Counted from the stretch's first letter, positions 1 to 5,759 are shown. The stretch is DNA of 8,148 bases from Phycisphaerae bacterium (GCA_030614945.1 JAUXAH010000071.1:1-8148), one strand, 5' to 3'. Translations and numbers: made by a program. The notes: a model not told the origin generated them from the sequence alone.

Positions 1-100
1 CGAGCTTGAAGCCCTTTTTTTCAAATCGCCGAATTATCTCACCGGCCAAATGCCGATGTATGCCGTCCGGCTTGATAATAATTAAAGTGCGTTCCGCCAT
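1..100 (-). CDS. ndk: Nucleoside diphosphate kinase, N-terminal fragment (cut by window edge)
   Basis: The reverse strand from an ATG at 100-98 encodes 33 residues before the window ends. They begin [13 protein letters not shown] and continue with [17 protein letters not shown]. This is the first beta strand and helix of nucleoside diphosphate kinase, including the conserved IIKPD segment whose lysine contacts the nucleotide phosphates. The family moves the gamma phosphate of ATP onto other NDPs in the cytoplasm through a phosphohistidine; that histidine lies outside the window. Only about a quarter of the usual length (about 140-150 residues) is present. No good Shine-Dalgarno sequence precedes the ATG; the leader instead holds CTCG motifs at 7-nt multiples. 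The gene lies 143 nt downstream of the OmpA-like gene on the same strand, so co-transcription is possible but unproven. The family call is firm because of the sharp N-terminal match. Confidence 0.9.
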   Translation of the reverse strand, partial: MAERTLIIIKPDGIHRHLAGEIIRRFEKKGFKL

Positions 101-128
101 TCTCGTATACGGGCGCTCGTACCTCGCA
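101..128. repeat. Degenerate CTCG heptamer repeat in the ndk leader
   Basis: CTCG tetramers occur at 102-105, 116-119 and 123-126, spaced 14 and 7 nt apart. This is the phase seen in the heptamer arrays inside ileS. The array directly abuts the ndk start codon and replaces any obvious ribosome binding site. With only three tetramers, chance is a real alternative. Confidence 0.35.
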
Positions 129-197
129 TCTATGTTCCCATTTTCCAAAAAATCAGAAAATGAGGCCCGAACCCTCAAAACGGGGTCTCGGTCGTAG

Positions 198-239
198 CAT
201 AGGCTTCCAGCCTATGGAAACACGGCCAAGATGGCCGTG
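198..239. repeat. Double-hairpin dispersed repeat downstream of the OmpA-like gene
   Basis: There are two perfect short inverted repeats side by side. CATAGGCT (198-205), loop TCC, AGCCTATG (209-216) forms an 8-bp stem. CACGGCCA (221-228), loop AGA, TGGCCGTG (232-239) forms a second 8-bp stem. The spacer is only GAAA. The pair ends 4 nt beyond the OmpA-like stop codon (244-246), so it would be transcribed as tandem hairpins at the end of that message and before ndk. No T-tract follows on the minus strand, so it is not a classical intrinsic terminator; mRNA 3'-end protection or partial attenuation is possible. The exact paired symmetry suggests a mobile dispersed palindrome rather than a locus-specific signal; other copies are not in this window. 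Confidence 0.7.
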
Positions 240-243
240 CCAC

Positions 244-1011
244 CTACATTCCCTGGGGGACAATGTAAATCTCGACTCGTCTGTTTTGTGAATTGCCTTT
301 GTTGCCGGGCTTATTCGGCACAATCGGCCGGAGTTCGCCAAAGCCGCGCACACTCATTCGCTTCTGAGCAACATTGCTCCCCGCCATTAGGTTCAGCACG
401 GATATTGCCCTGTGGGCCGACAGGTGCCAGTTGGTCGGATGCTTTGCGCGTGAATAGCGAATCGGCTGGTCGTCTGTGTGGCCGGCAATTATAATATCAA
501 ATTTGCCGCCCTTTTCGGAATTCAGAATCTTGCAAAGCGTTTTGACGGCCTGGACCGCCGCAGGCACCACCTCGTCGCTGCCGCTCTTGAAAAGCAGATC
601 GCTCTTGAACTTCACTACGCCTCGGTCCGGGTCGAAGGTAACCATATCCTCACGCTCGGCAAACTCCTCCAGCATAATACTGAGCTCGACCGGCAGCGGC
701 ATTCCGCCGAGCAACTGCTGCTGCATTGAAGCAATCAATTCCAGCTTTTTAGCCCGCTCTTCTTCAAGTGCGGCAATTCTTTCCTGCAGTGTCTTTACCT
801 CGACACCGTCAATCGCTTCAGCGTAAGCAAGCTGTCTTTCTAACTGCTGGAGTTTTAGCCTGGTAACCTGCAGTTCACTCTCAAGCTTCGCTTTTCTTTT
901 GTTCAGTGCGGCGTTTTGGATTCTGAGGTCCTGCAACCCCGGTCCACAACCAGTTATCAGTGCGACACAGGCACATACAAGAAAAACCCCCGAAAGTTTG
1001 ACAATTCGCAT
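244..1011 (-). CDS. OmpA-family peptidoglycan-associated lipoprotein with coiled coil
   Basis: 255 residues. The N-terminus is a lipoprotein signal peptide: K5, a hydrophobic run at 8-19, then the lipobox ITGC with C22 as the predicted lipidated cysteine. Residues about 27-100 are a charged, leucine-rich coiled coil. Residues about 123-252 form an OmpA/MotB C-terminal domain with GHTDD (177-181), NWHLSAHRA (194-202), RGFGE (222-226) and NRRVEIYI (243-250). By family analogy D180 and R201 are the peptidoglycan-contacting pair. It is probably anchored in the outer membrane facing the periplasm and bridges to the cell wall. The DDQPI and NWHLSA wording resembles the MotB-type subgroup, but no transmembrane stator segment is present, so it is not MotB. 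The ATG at 1011 is preceded by AAAGGATTGAATA, a good ribosome binding site. The stop is TAG, next to a double hairpin. The exact partner is unknown. Confidence 0.88.
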   Translation of the reverse strand: MRIVKLSGVFLVCACVALITGCGPGLQDLRIQNAALNKRKAKLESELQVTRLKLQQLERQLAYAEAIDGVEVKTLQERIAALEEERAKKLELIASMQQQLLGGMPLPVELSIMLEEFAEREDMVTFDPDRGVVKFKSDLLFKSGSDEVVPAAVQAVKTLCKILNSEKGGKFDIIIAGHTDDQPIRYSRAKHPTNWHLSAHRAISVLNLMAGSNVAQKRMSVRGFGELRPIVPNKPGNKGNSQNRRVEIYIVPQGM

Positions 1012-1562
1012 TATTCAATCCTTTCCAAAAAACTTAAGTATAGATATTTTGACCGTCCTATAAAATACACAAGCTCTTCTCTACAAGCCATTACAGCCCG
1101 ACAGATTCTACGTTCTTCACCCTCGCCTGTAAATAAAACCTATTTATGTTTATCCGTCAAGAATAAACTTTCAAAAATATCAACCTCCTCGCTAAAATTT
1201 ATCCACAAAAAACACGTAAAATCAATAGAAAACCGAGCAAAATTTTTTTTGTGTTTCTGATATTTTTTTATTGACAAAATCCAGAAGGGTTTGGGACAAT
1301 TAGTAAGTCCACTTTATTCTCGGAGAATTGACTGATGGACTTTGTGCCCACACCAAATAGCAAGTCGTATTCGAGCAAATCTTGCCGCTTCAATAGTGTA
1401 AATTTATTATTAACGAGTGAGCAAGCGAGCACATCCTGGATTTGTGGTTCAGGATTAGGACGCCTGTATTTCAAGCGCGCTTAAATGTTGAGGAAAAACG
1501 CGTGTTATGTGGACAGTGAAACGGCTACGGGTTCTTATACGGAAAGCATATAATGAGTAGTG
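1012..1562. other. AT-rich intergenic region without a convincing gene
   Basis: About 550 bases between the divergent OmpA-like gene and the REP/RAYT unit. The first 260 bases are clearly AT-richer than the flanking genes. Visible signals are the minus-strand promoter at 1132-1160, a perfect DnaA-box-like TTATCCACA at 1199-1207, a plus-strand TTGACA (1271-1276) with GACAAT 18 nt later (1295-1300), and a TATAAT at 1549-1554 just before the first REP hairpin. A minus-strand open frame at 1474-1268 (68 codons, TTG start, no ribosome binding site) has no recognisable family. It may be chance or the remnant of a decayed gene. No tRNA, riboswitch or clear terminator was found. Confidence 0.6.
1132..1160 (-). 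promoter_or_regulatory. Possible sigma-70 type promoter for the OmpA-like gene
   Basis: On the minus strand TTGACG (1160-1155; 5 of 6 to the -35 consensus) is followed after 17 nt by TTTATT (1137-1132; 4 of 6 to the -10). It points to the start codon at 1011 across a leader of about 115 nt. A second -10-like TATACT lies closer to the gene but has no matching -35. The call rests on consensus match only. Confidence 0.35.
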
Positions 1563-1584
1563 GGTAGGGTGTGCATTGCACACC
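1563..1584 (+). repeat. 5' REP hairpin of the RAYT unit
   Basis: GGTAG at 1563-1567 leads into a perfect 7-bp stem: GGTGTGC (1568-1574), loop ATT, GCACACC (1578-1584). A GTAG tetranucleotide at the foot of a short GC-rich hairpin is the hallmark of REP elements recognised by RAYT transposases. The inverted form of the same element occurs twice downstream of the transposase, differing only in the loop (ACC when read in this orientation). A short T-run follows (1585-1589). Confidence 0.85.
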
Positions 1585-1630
1585 TTTTTCTTTTGATGGA
1601 ATGCTTTTTTATGATTATATTGGTCTTACA

Positions 1631-2206
1631 ATGCCGAATTATAAGCGAACATACGAACCCGGAGGAATGTTCTTCTTCACGTTGGTGACACATCACAGGC
1701 GGGATCTGTTTTCAAAACCCACAGCTTGCGAATGCCTGCGGCAGGTGATTGTTGAAGAAAAAGCAGAACATCCATTTGATTTGGCGGCTATCGTTCTGCT
1801 GCCGGAACACCTGCACTGCGTTTGGGAATTGCCTGACAATGATGCCGATTTCTCGAAACGGTGGGGCCGCATAAAGAGCAGGTTCTCCAAGCTGTGGATG
1901 GGTATCGGCGGTAAAGAAACGGAAATCTCGCAGGCCCGGCGCAACCACCGCGAACGCGGTATCTGGCAAAAGAGGTTTTGGGAACACAGAATCCGTGATG
2001 AAGAGGACCTGATGCGACATGTCAATTATATTCACTTCAATCCCGTCAAGCACGGTTTGGTTCGTTGTCCGCATGCCTGGCCGTATTCGAGCTTTGACCA
2101 ATGGGTCAAACAAGGTTATTACAGACATGACTGGCTCTGCGATTGCGACGGTCGAAGGCCCGTTGTATCAGAGCCCTTGTACACTAAGGATACGTTTGGG
2201 GAATAA
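1631..2206 (+). CDS. REP-associated tyrosine transposase (RAYT, IS200-like Y1 family)
   Basis: 191 residues starting MPNYKRTYEPGG, the typical N-terminus of this family. The HUH metal-binding motif is H60-L-H62 within LLPEHLHCVW (56-65). The catalytic tyrosine is Y133 within YIHFNPVKHGL (133-143), and the family block WQKRFWEH lies at 112-119. RAYTs are single-strand endonucleases of the Y1 superfamily that cut at REP hairpins near a GTAG foot. The protein looks complete, with no missing catalytic residue. I chose ATG 1631. The frame stays open upstream to a GTG at 1571, but that codon lies inside the REP hairpin and the added residues do not fit the family. No Shine-Dalgarno is visible, suggesting weak translation. 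The gene is bracketed by inverted REPs. Its last eight codons (YTKDTFGE) and stop lie in the first copy of a 58-bp tandem repeat. It is probably a domesticated single-copy element rather than an active IS. Confidence 0.93.
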   Translation: MPNYKRTYEPGGMFFFTLVTHHRRDLFSKPTACECLRQVIVEEKAEHPFDLAAIVLLPEHLHCVWELPDNDADFSKRWGRIKSRFSKLWMGIGGKETEISQARRNHRERGIWQKRFWEHRIRDEEDLMRHVNYIHFNPVKHGLVRCPHAWPYSSFDQWVKQGYYRHDWLCDCDGRRPVVSEPLYTKDTFGE

Positions 2207-2216
2207 ACAGCGTTTC

Positions 2217-2238
2217 GGTGTGCGGTGCACACCCTACC
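2217..2238 (-). repeat. 3' REP hairpin, copy 1 (inverted)
   Basis: GGTGTGC (2217-2223), loop GGT, GCACACC (2227-2233), then the foot CTACC (2234-2238). Read on the minus strand this is GGTAG followed by the hairpin, the same arrangement as the upstream REP. It starts 11 nt after the transposase stop. Confidence 0.85.
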
Positions 2239-2274
2239 AAACTGAGGATACGTTCGGGGAATAAACAGCGCTTC

Positions 2275-2296
2275 GGTGTGCGGTGCACACCCTACC
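2275..2296 (-). repeat. 3' REP hairpin, copy 2 (inverted)
   Basis: Identical to copy 1 over stem, loop and foot, displaced by exactly 58 nt. The two lie in the same orientation and opposite to the 5' REP. Confidence 0.85.
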
Positions 2297-2313
2297 AAAC
2301 TGCCACCCGCCCG

Positions 2314-2334
2314 TCCTGCGCAGGAATGACAAAC
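2314..2334 (+). repeat. Truncated copy of the CCTGC hairpin repeat
   Basis: A 12-nt palindrome TCCTGCGCAGGA (2314-2325) is followed by ATGACAAAC. The segment GCGCAGGAATGACAAAC is identical to 5864-5880, where the hairpin is complete. Here the 5' arm and loop are shortened, so this looks like a deleted or partial copy of the same dispersed element. Confidence 0.65.
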
Positions 2335-2470
2335 GGACGATTCAAAGAAGTATTCCGCCCCTTGGTGTTTCCGTATTTAGTTAGATAAAATAGCGTAATA
2401 GACCGTAAAAGTCAAAGGGAAAAAGTAAAAAATAAGGGATAGGGGCCAGTTGTCAGAGTTCGGGGGGAAT

Positions 2471-2498
2471 TTTTAGTTTAGTGCTTAGTTTTGAGTTG
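2471..2498. repeat. Degenerate heptamer track (ACTAAAC-like)
   Basis: Read on the minus strand the segment breaks into ACTCAAA, ACTAAGC and ACTAAAC in 7-nt phase. On the plus strand, TTAG/TGAG motifs recur with a 7-nt step around 2478-2495. It is short and degenerate, so the call is modest. It matters mainly because it repeats the 7-nt period seen elsewhere here. Confidence 0.4.
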
Positions 2499-2503
2499 AA
2501 AAC

Positions 2504-2541
2504 GAGATTGCCGCGGCCTGCACAGCAGGCCTCGCAATGAC
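2504..2541. repeat. Half copy of the GTCATTGCGA palindromic element with an inner hairpin
   Basis: GAGATTGC (2504-2511) and TCGCAATGAC (2532-2541) are the same ends as the right half of the element at 8076-8103. Between them lies a different core with a perfect 7-bp hairpin: GGCCTGC (2515-2521), loop ACA, GCAGGCC (2525-2531). The ends are thus conserved while the centre is exchanged. Confidence 0.7.
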
Positions 2542-2553
2542 GGTAAGGTGATG

Positions 2554-2582
2554 TTGACAATGACAGTTAGAGCATTTACCAT
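2554..2582 (+). promoter_or_regulatory. Probable sigma-70 type promoter of ileS
   Basis: A perfect TTGACA (2554-2559) is followed after exactly 17 nt by TACCAT (2577-2582; 4 of 6 to TATAAT). This predicts a leader of roughly 30 nt before the ATG at 2623, which contains the ribosome binding site AAGGA. No T-box or other tRNA-sensing leader is visible. Assignment is by consensus and position only. Confidence 0.5.
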
Positions 2583-2622
2583 ATGCCGTTTGATTGTTTT
2601 AGACTTTTTAAGGATTTATTAG

Positions 2623-5600
2623 ATGTCGGATAAGAAGGACAAAGGTTATCGGGACACACTGAATCTGCCGAAGACCGGCTTTTCTATGAAGGCGAACCTT
2701 GTTCAGCGTGAGCCGCAACTGCGCAAGGAATGGGCGAAGAAGAATATCTACGGCGAAATCAGAAAGGCCAAGAAGGGAGCGCCTTTGTATATACTTCACG
2801 ATGGGCCGCCCTACGCCAACGGCGATATCCATATGGGACACGTTATAAATAAGGTGCTCAAAGACCTGGTTGTTAAGTACAAGACGATGGCGGGTTTCGA
2901 TGCGCCTTACGTGCCGGGCTGGGACTGCCACGGTCTGCCTATTGAATCGAAGGTGGTGGCAGAGCTTGGCGATAAAGTGCGCCAGATGAGTAAGCCCGAT
3001 ATCCGCAAGGCCTGTAAGAAATATGCAAGCAAATACGTCAAGGTGCAAAGCAGGCAGTTTCAGGAATTAGGTATATTCGGCGATTTTGAGAATCCTTATC
3101 TTACGTTTACGCCGGGGTATGAGGCGGGGATACTGGAGGTATTCGCCGAATTAGTCGGGAAGGGATTGGTTTATAAGCAGTTGAGGCCGATTCACTGGTC
3201 GATTGGGTGCGAGACGGCGCTGGCGGAGGCGGAATTAGAATATAAGGACATTTCATCGCCGAGTATCTTCGTTAATTTTCCTGTTGCTGAGGAAAGCATT
3301 GGGCGGTTGGTCGAGCTTGGACTTCTCGATACTCGATACTCGATACTGGATACTCGCGGCGAGCAACGAGAATCGAGCCACGAGCCACGAGTATGCTTTA
3401 TGATATGGACGACGACGCCGTGGACGCTGACGGCCAATCTGGCTATAGCAGTGCATCCACATCTCGATTACACAACGCTGACTTACGAAAAGGATGGCAA
3501 TAGGTTTGTGTCGTTAGTAGCAACTGACCGTGTTGAGGCGGTAGTTGCTGCGGCCGGCTTAGGAGAAGGACAATATACCGTCAGCAAAAAAACAATAAAA
3601 GGCAAGAATCTCGAAGGTTTACGGTACGAGCATCCGTTTGTGGATGATAATCCGACGGACAAAGACGCCTATATGATAATCCTTGCCGATTACGTTACGA
3701 CTGAGGATGGTACGGGGCTTGTGCATACCGCACCGGGGCACGGCCTTGAGGACTATGTGTCGGGGCGGAAATATGGGCTGGCAATTTATTCGCCGGTGAT
3801 GGACGATGGGTGTTATGATGATACGGTGCCAAAGTGGCTGGTTGGTAAAAACGTACTAAAGATTGATTCGGAGATAATTGAGCATTTGAAAAAGAGCGGA
3901 TTGCTATTTGTGGAAGGCAAAATTCTACACAGCTATCCTCATTGCTGGCGGAGCAAGGGGCCGGTCATCTTCAGGGCGACGGAGCAGTGGTTTATCAGCG
4001 TTGACACCCCCCTGCTTTCTTACCCGCCGCCCCGTCTTGCGTCGGGAGACGCGGGGGCAGGCGAAAGCAAGAAGGGTGGCGGTAAGAGTTTGCGCGATTT
4101 GGCGCTGGAGCGGGTGAAAGAAATAAAATGGATTCCTGCGTGGGGGCAAAAGCGCATCGAGGGGATGCTGGAGTCCCGGCCTGACTGGTGTATCAGCAGG
4201 CAGCGCTCGTGGGGACTGCCGCTGCCGGTGTTTGTGAACTCGAATGGCGAGAGCTTGTTGATGAAGGAATCTGTGTTGGCTGTGGCCAGGCATATCTCCG
4301 AGAAAGGCTCGGATAGCTGGTTTACGGACTCGGCCCGAGAAATTTTGGGCGATGATTTTGAATTGCCGGAGGGCTTCTCTTTCGATGACCTGGAGAAAGA
4401 AGAAAATATTTTCGATGTGTGGTTCGAATCGGGCTGCAGCTGGAACAGCGTGGCTAAAAAAGCGGGCTGGCCGGTGCCGGTGGATTTGTACCTGGAAGGC
4501 TCGGACCAGCATCGCGGGTGGTTTCAACTGTCACTTTTGCCGGCGCTGGGAGCAACGGGCCAAGAGCCATTCAAGGGCGTTCTGACGCATGGCTTTACCG
4601 TTGACGAGAAGGGTCTCAAACAGTCGAAATCGCTGGGTAACTACGTTAACGCGCAGGAGGAGGTTGCAAAATACGGCTCGGATATTCTTCGGCTGTGGGT
4701 GGCGAGCGTAAATTATCAGGAAGATATACGGTGCAACGATGAGCTGATAGGACGGACGCAGGATGCCTACAGGAAAATCAGAAATACGCTCAGATTTCTG
4801 CTCGGCAATATCGATGATTTTGACCCGAATGTTAAAGGCGCGGCCTACGATGATATGTTCAAGATAGATAAGCGGGCGATGCAGCAGCTGCAAAAGCTGA
4901 TTGCCAATGTAACGGAGGCATACGAGAACTTTGTCTTTCATAGAGTTTTTTCACTGCTTTACAACTTCTGCACGGTCGAGATGAGCAGTATCTATATGGA
5001 TGTGCTCAAGGACAGACTGTACTGCGATGCGGCGGATAGTTTGTCGCGGCGCAGCGCACAGACGGCAATGCACCGGATATTAGATTGCCTGGTTCGGATG
5101 CTGGCGCCTGTATTAGTGCACACCGCCGAGGAGGTATGGGCGGCAATGAAGGGTGTGACTCGTGACCCTGGGGACGAAGGGCGAAGGACGAGGGACGAGG
5201 GACGAGGGACGAGAGTCGAGAGCGTGCATCTGGCTGAGATGCCGAAAGTTGATGATTCCATTGACTTGGCGAGTGCCGAGCCGCGGTGGCAGAAGTTAAT
5301 GGGGCTGCGCGACGAGGTCCTGCGGGTCCTGGAAGGTCTGAGGCAGGAAAAAAAGATTGCAAGCAATCAGGAAGCGAGCGTAACTATTAACTGCGATGAT
5401 GAGGACGCCGGGGTTCTTAATGACCTTGGACTTGAACAATTTGCGGCACTTTGTATTGTTAGCGAGGTGAAGCTACAAAAAGCCGCGGGTGAGACAACAG
5501 CCACAGCCCAAAAGAGCAGTTTCAAGAAATGTCAGCGGTGCTGGAATTATTGGCCGAGCGTTGGGGCGGAGAGTAAACATCCTGATCTCTGTAAACGATG

Positions 5601-5646
5601 TGTTTCTGTGGTTGGAAAAAGATTAACCGCAGAGAACGCAGATTAA
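2623..5646 (+). CDS. ileS: Isoleucyl-tRNA synthetase with three in-frame repeat insertions
   Basis: 1007 residues, class Ia synthetase that charges tRNA-Ile in the cytoplasm. Visible motifs are the HIGH-type signature H70-M-G-H73, the CP1 editing domain with WTTTPWT (262-268) and [12 protein letters not shown] (363-374) followed by D377 (the editing aspartate by homology), [13 protein letters not shown] in the catalytic half, DVWFESG (598-604), the KMSKS-type loop K666-Q-S-K-S670, an anticodon-binding helical domain from about 710, and a C-terminal zinc finger with C970, C973, C990 and C993. The ATG at 2623 follows AAGGA at 8-nt spacing. Bacterial IleS is usually about 930-940 residues; the excess matches three low-complexity insertions at 235-256, 462-489 and about 845-865. 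The tail LTAENAD (1001-1007) and the TAA stop come from a dispersed repeat. All catalytic and zinc-binding motifs are intact, so the gene is probably functional. WFESG has E where most bacterial enzymes have D, a conservative change. Confidence 0.97.
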   Translation: MSDKKDKGYRDTLNLPKTGFSMKANLVQREPQLRKEWAKKNIYGEIRKAKKGAPLYILHDGPPYANGDIHMGHVINKVLKDLVVKYKTMAGFDAPYVPGWDCHGLPIESKVVAELGDKVRQMSKPDIRKACKKYASKYVKVQSRQFQELGIFGDFENPYLTFTPGYEAGILEVFAELVGKGLVYKQLRPIHWSIGCETALAEAELEYKDISSPSIFVNFPVAEESIGRLVELGLLDTRYSILDTRGEQRESSHEPRVCFMIWTTTPWTLTANLAIAVHPHLDYTTLTYEKDGNRFVSLVATDRVEAVVAAAGLGEGQYTVSKKTIKGKNLEGLRYEHPFVDDNPTDKDAYMIILADYVTTEDGTGLVHTAPGHGLEDYVSGRKYGLAIYSPVMDDGCYDDTVPKWLVGKNVLKIDSEIIEHLKKSGLLFVEGKILHSYPHCWRSKGPVIFRATEQWFISVDTPLLSYPPPRLASGDAGAGESKKGGGKSLRDLALERVKEIKWIPAWGQKRIEGMLESRPDWCISRQRSWGLPLPVFVNSNGESLLMKESVLAVARHISEKGSDSWFTDSAREILGDDFELPEGFSFDDLEKEENIFDVWFESGCSWNSVAKKAGWPVPVDLYLEGSDQHRGWFQLSLLPALGATGQEPFKGVLTHGFTVDEKGLKQSKSLGNYVNAQEEVAKYGSDILRLWVASVNYQEDIRCNDELIGRTQDAYRKIRNTLRFLLGNIDDFDPNVKGAAYDDMFKIDKRAMQQLQKLIANVTEAYENFVFHRVFSLLYNFCTVEMSSIYMDVLKDRLYCDAADSLSRRSAQTAMHRILDCLVRMLAPVLVHTAEEVWAAMKGVTRDPGDEGRRTRDEGRGTRVESVHLAEMPKVDDSIDLASAEPRWQKLMGLRDEVLRVLEGLRQEKKIASNQEASVTINCDDEDAGVLNDLGLEQFAALCIVSEVKLQKAAGETTATAQKSSFKKCQRCWNYWPSVGAESKHPDLCKRCVSVVGKRLTAENAD
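3325..3391. repeat. CTCGNNN heptamer array inside ileS (insertion 1)
   Basis: CTCGATA three times (3325-3345), CTGGATA (3346-3352), CTCGC, then after GGC the complementary phase GAGCAAC, GAGAATC, GAGCCAC, GAGCCAC, GAG (3361-3391). The first half is CTCGNNN; the second half is its reverse complement, NNNCGAG. The array is therefore an imperfect inverted repeat made of heptamers. It encodes residues 235-256, from [11 protein letters not shown] to ESSHEPR. It sits just before the editing-domain strand [12 protein letters not shown], where normal IleS has no such segment. The 66 coding bases preserve frame. Confidence 0.88.
4006..4089. repeat. Imperfect palindromic insertion inside ileS (insertion 2)
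   Basis: 84 bases encode residues 462-489, including [19 protein letters not shown] and a KKGGGKS end. The DNA folds on itself: TCTTACCCGCC (4018-4028) pairs with GGCGGTAAGA (4078-4087) with one bulge, or TGCTTTC (4013-4019) with GAAAGCA (4063-4069). The apex is GCGTC (4039-4043), loop GGGA, GACGC (4048-4052). In normal IleS the strand ending in FISVD runs almost directly into a helix like [19 protein letters not shown], so this segment is extra. It has no heptamer phase and so is a different element from insertions 1 and 3. Confidence 0.82.
5155..5221. repeat. GACGAGG heptamer array inside ileS (insertion 3)
   Basis: Positions 5173-5221 are exactly seven heptamers: GACGAAG, GGCGAAG, GACGAGG three times, GACGAGA, GTCGAGA. 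They are preceded by GTGACTC and GTGACCC (5155-5168) in the same step. Translation gives a heptapeptide repeat, DEGRRTR then DEGRGTR, in residues 851-864. The array lies in the linker between the anticodon-binding helices ([12 protein letters not shown]) and the C-terminal part. CGAG makes it the reverse complement of the CTCG heptamers in insertion 1. Confidence 0.88.
5621..5646 (+). repeat. AGAGAACGCAGA repeat, copy supplying the ileS stop
   Basis: GATTAACCGC followed by AGAGAACGCAGATTAA. The same sequence with three changes recurs at 5801-5823, and a looser copy lies at 5724-5759. The last seven ileS codons and the TAA (5644-5646) fall inside it. Confidence 0.72.
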
Positions 5647-5654
5647 GTAAGAAT

Positions 5655-5708
5655 GAAATCCGAAATACGAAATCCGAAGCACGAAACAAATTCGAATGAC
5701 CGAAATAC
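5655..5708 (+). repeat. GAAATCC heptamer array
   Basis: Five phased heptamers, GAAATCC, GAAATAC, GAAATCC, GAAGCAC and GAAACAA (5655-5689), are followed by ATTCGAATGACCGAAATAC. It begins 8 nt after the ileS stop. Read on the other strand it gives the peptide style FRASDFVFRIS, a translation often produced by this kind of dispersed repeat. Confidence 0.75.
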
Positions 5709-5723
5709 AAAGGTTCAAAACAA

Positions 5724-5759
5724 ATTAAGCCACAGAGAACACAGAGGAAAACAGAGAAG
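5724..5759 (+). repeat. AGAGAACACAGA repeat, second copy
   Basis: ATTAAGCCACAGAGAACACA followed by GAGGAAAACAGAGAAG. It shares the AGAGAAC-n-CAGA core with 5621-5646 and 5801-5832 and lies in the same orientation. Confidence 0.65.

Larger units (their letters stand above)
2183..2298. repeat. 58-bp tandem duplication of the transposase 3' end plus REP
   Basis: Unit 1 (2183-2240) and unit 2 (2241-2298) are each 58 bp and differ at three positions, all transitions. Each contains the codons for DTFGE, a TAA stop, a short spacer, and one inverted REP hairpin with its CTACC foot. Unit 1 supplies the real end of the transposase; unit 2 is a non-coding echo of it. Low divergence suggests a fairly recent duplication. 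Confidence 0.92.
2299..2622. other. Intergenic region with repeat remnants upstream of ileS
   Basis: 324 bases without a gene. In order they hold a truncated hairpin-repeat fragment (2314-2334), an A-rich stretch (about 2396-2442), a degenerate heptamer track (2471-2498), a half copy of the GTCATTGCGA palindrome (2504-2541) and a promoter-like pair (2554-2582). The ileS ribosome binding site AAGGA follows, 8 nt before the ATG. Confidence 0.7.

Noticed and set aside
1268..1474. Minus-strand open frame of 68 codons
   Set aside because: TTG start, no ribosome binding site, no recognisable family or motif. It is described only as part of the intergenic region.
1571..1630. Upstream GTG start for the transposase
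   Set aside because: The codon lies within the REP stem, and the extra residues do not match the RAYT N-terminus, which begins at MPNYKRTYEPGG.
1712..2128. Long antisense frame across the transposase
   Set aside because: It mirrors a gene with clear catalytic motifs and has no family features of its own.
2019..2264. Frame overlapping the transposase end and ending in the second tandem unit
   Set aside because: It is a shifted reading of the transposase; its DTFGE ending is only the second copy of the duplicated gene end.
3925..4527. 200-codon antisense frame in ileS
   Set aside because: It is opposite a conserved synthetase region, rich in Pro/Arg/His as expected from antisense of GC-rich codons, and no motif is recognisable.
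5173..5221. Possible CRISPR-like array
   Set aside because: Units are 7 nt with no spacers; this is a tandem heptamer repeat inside a coding gene.
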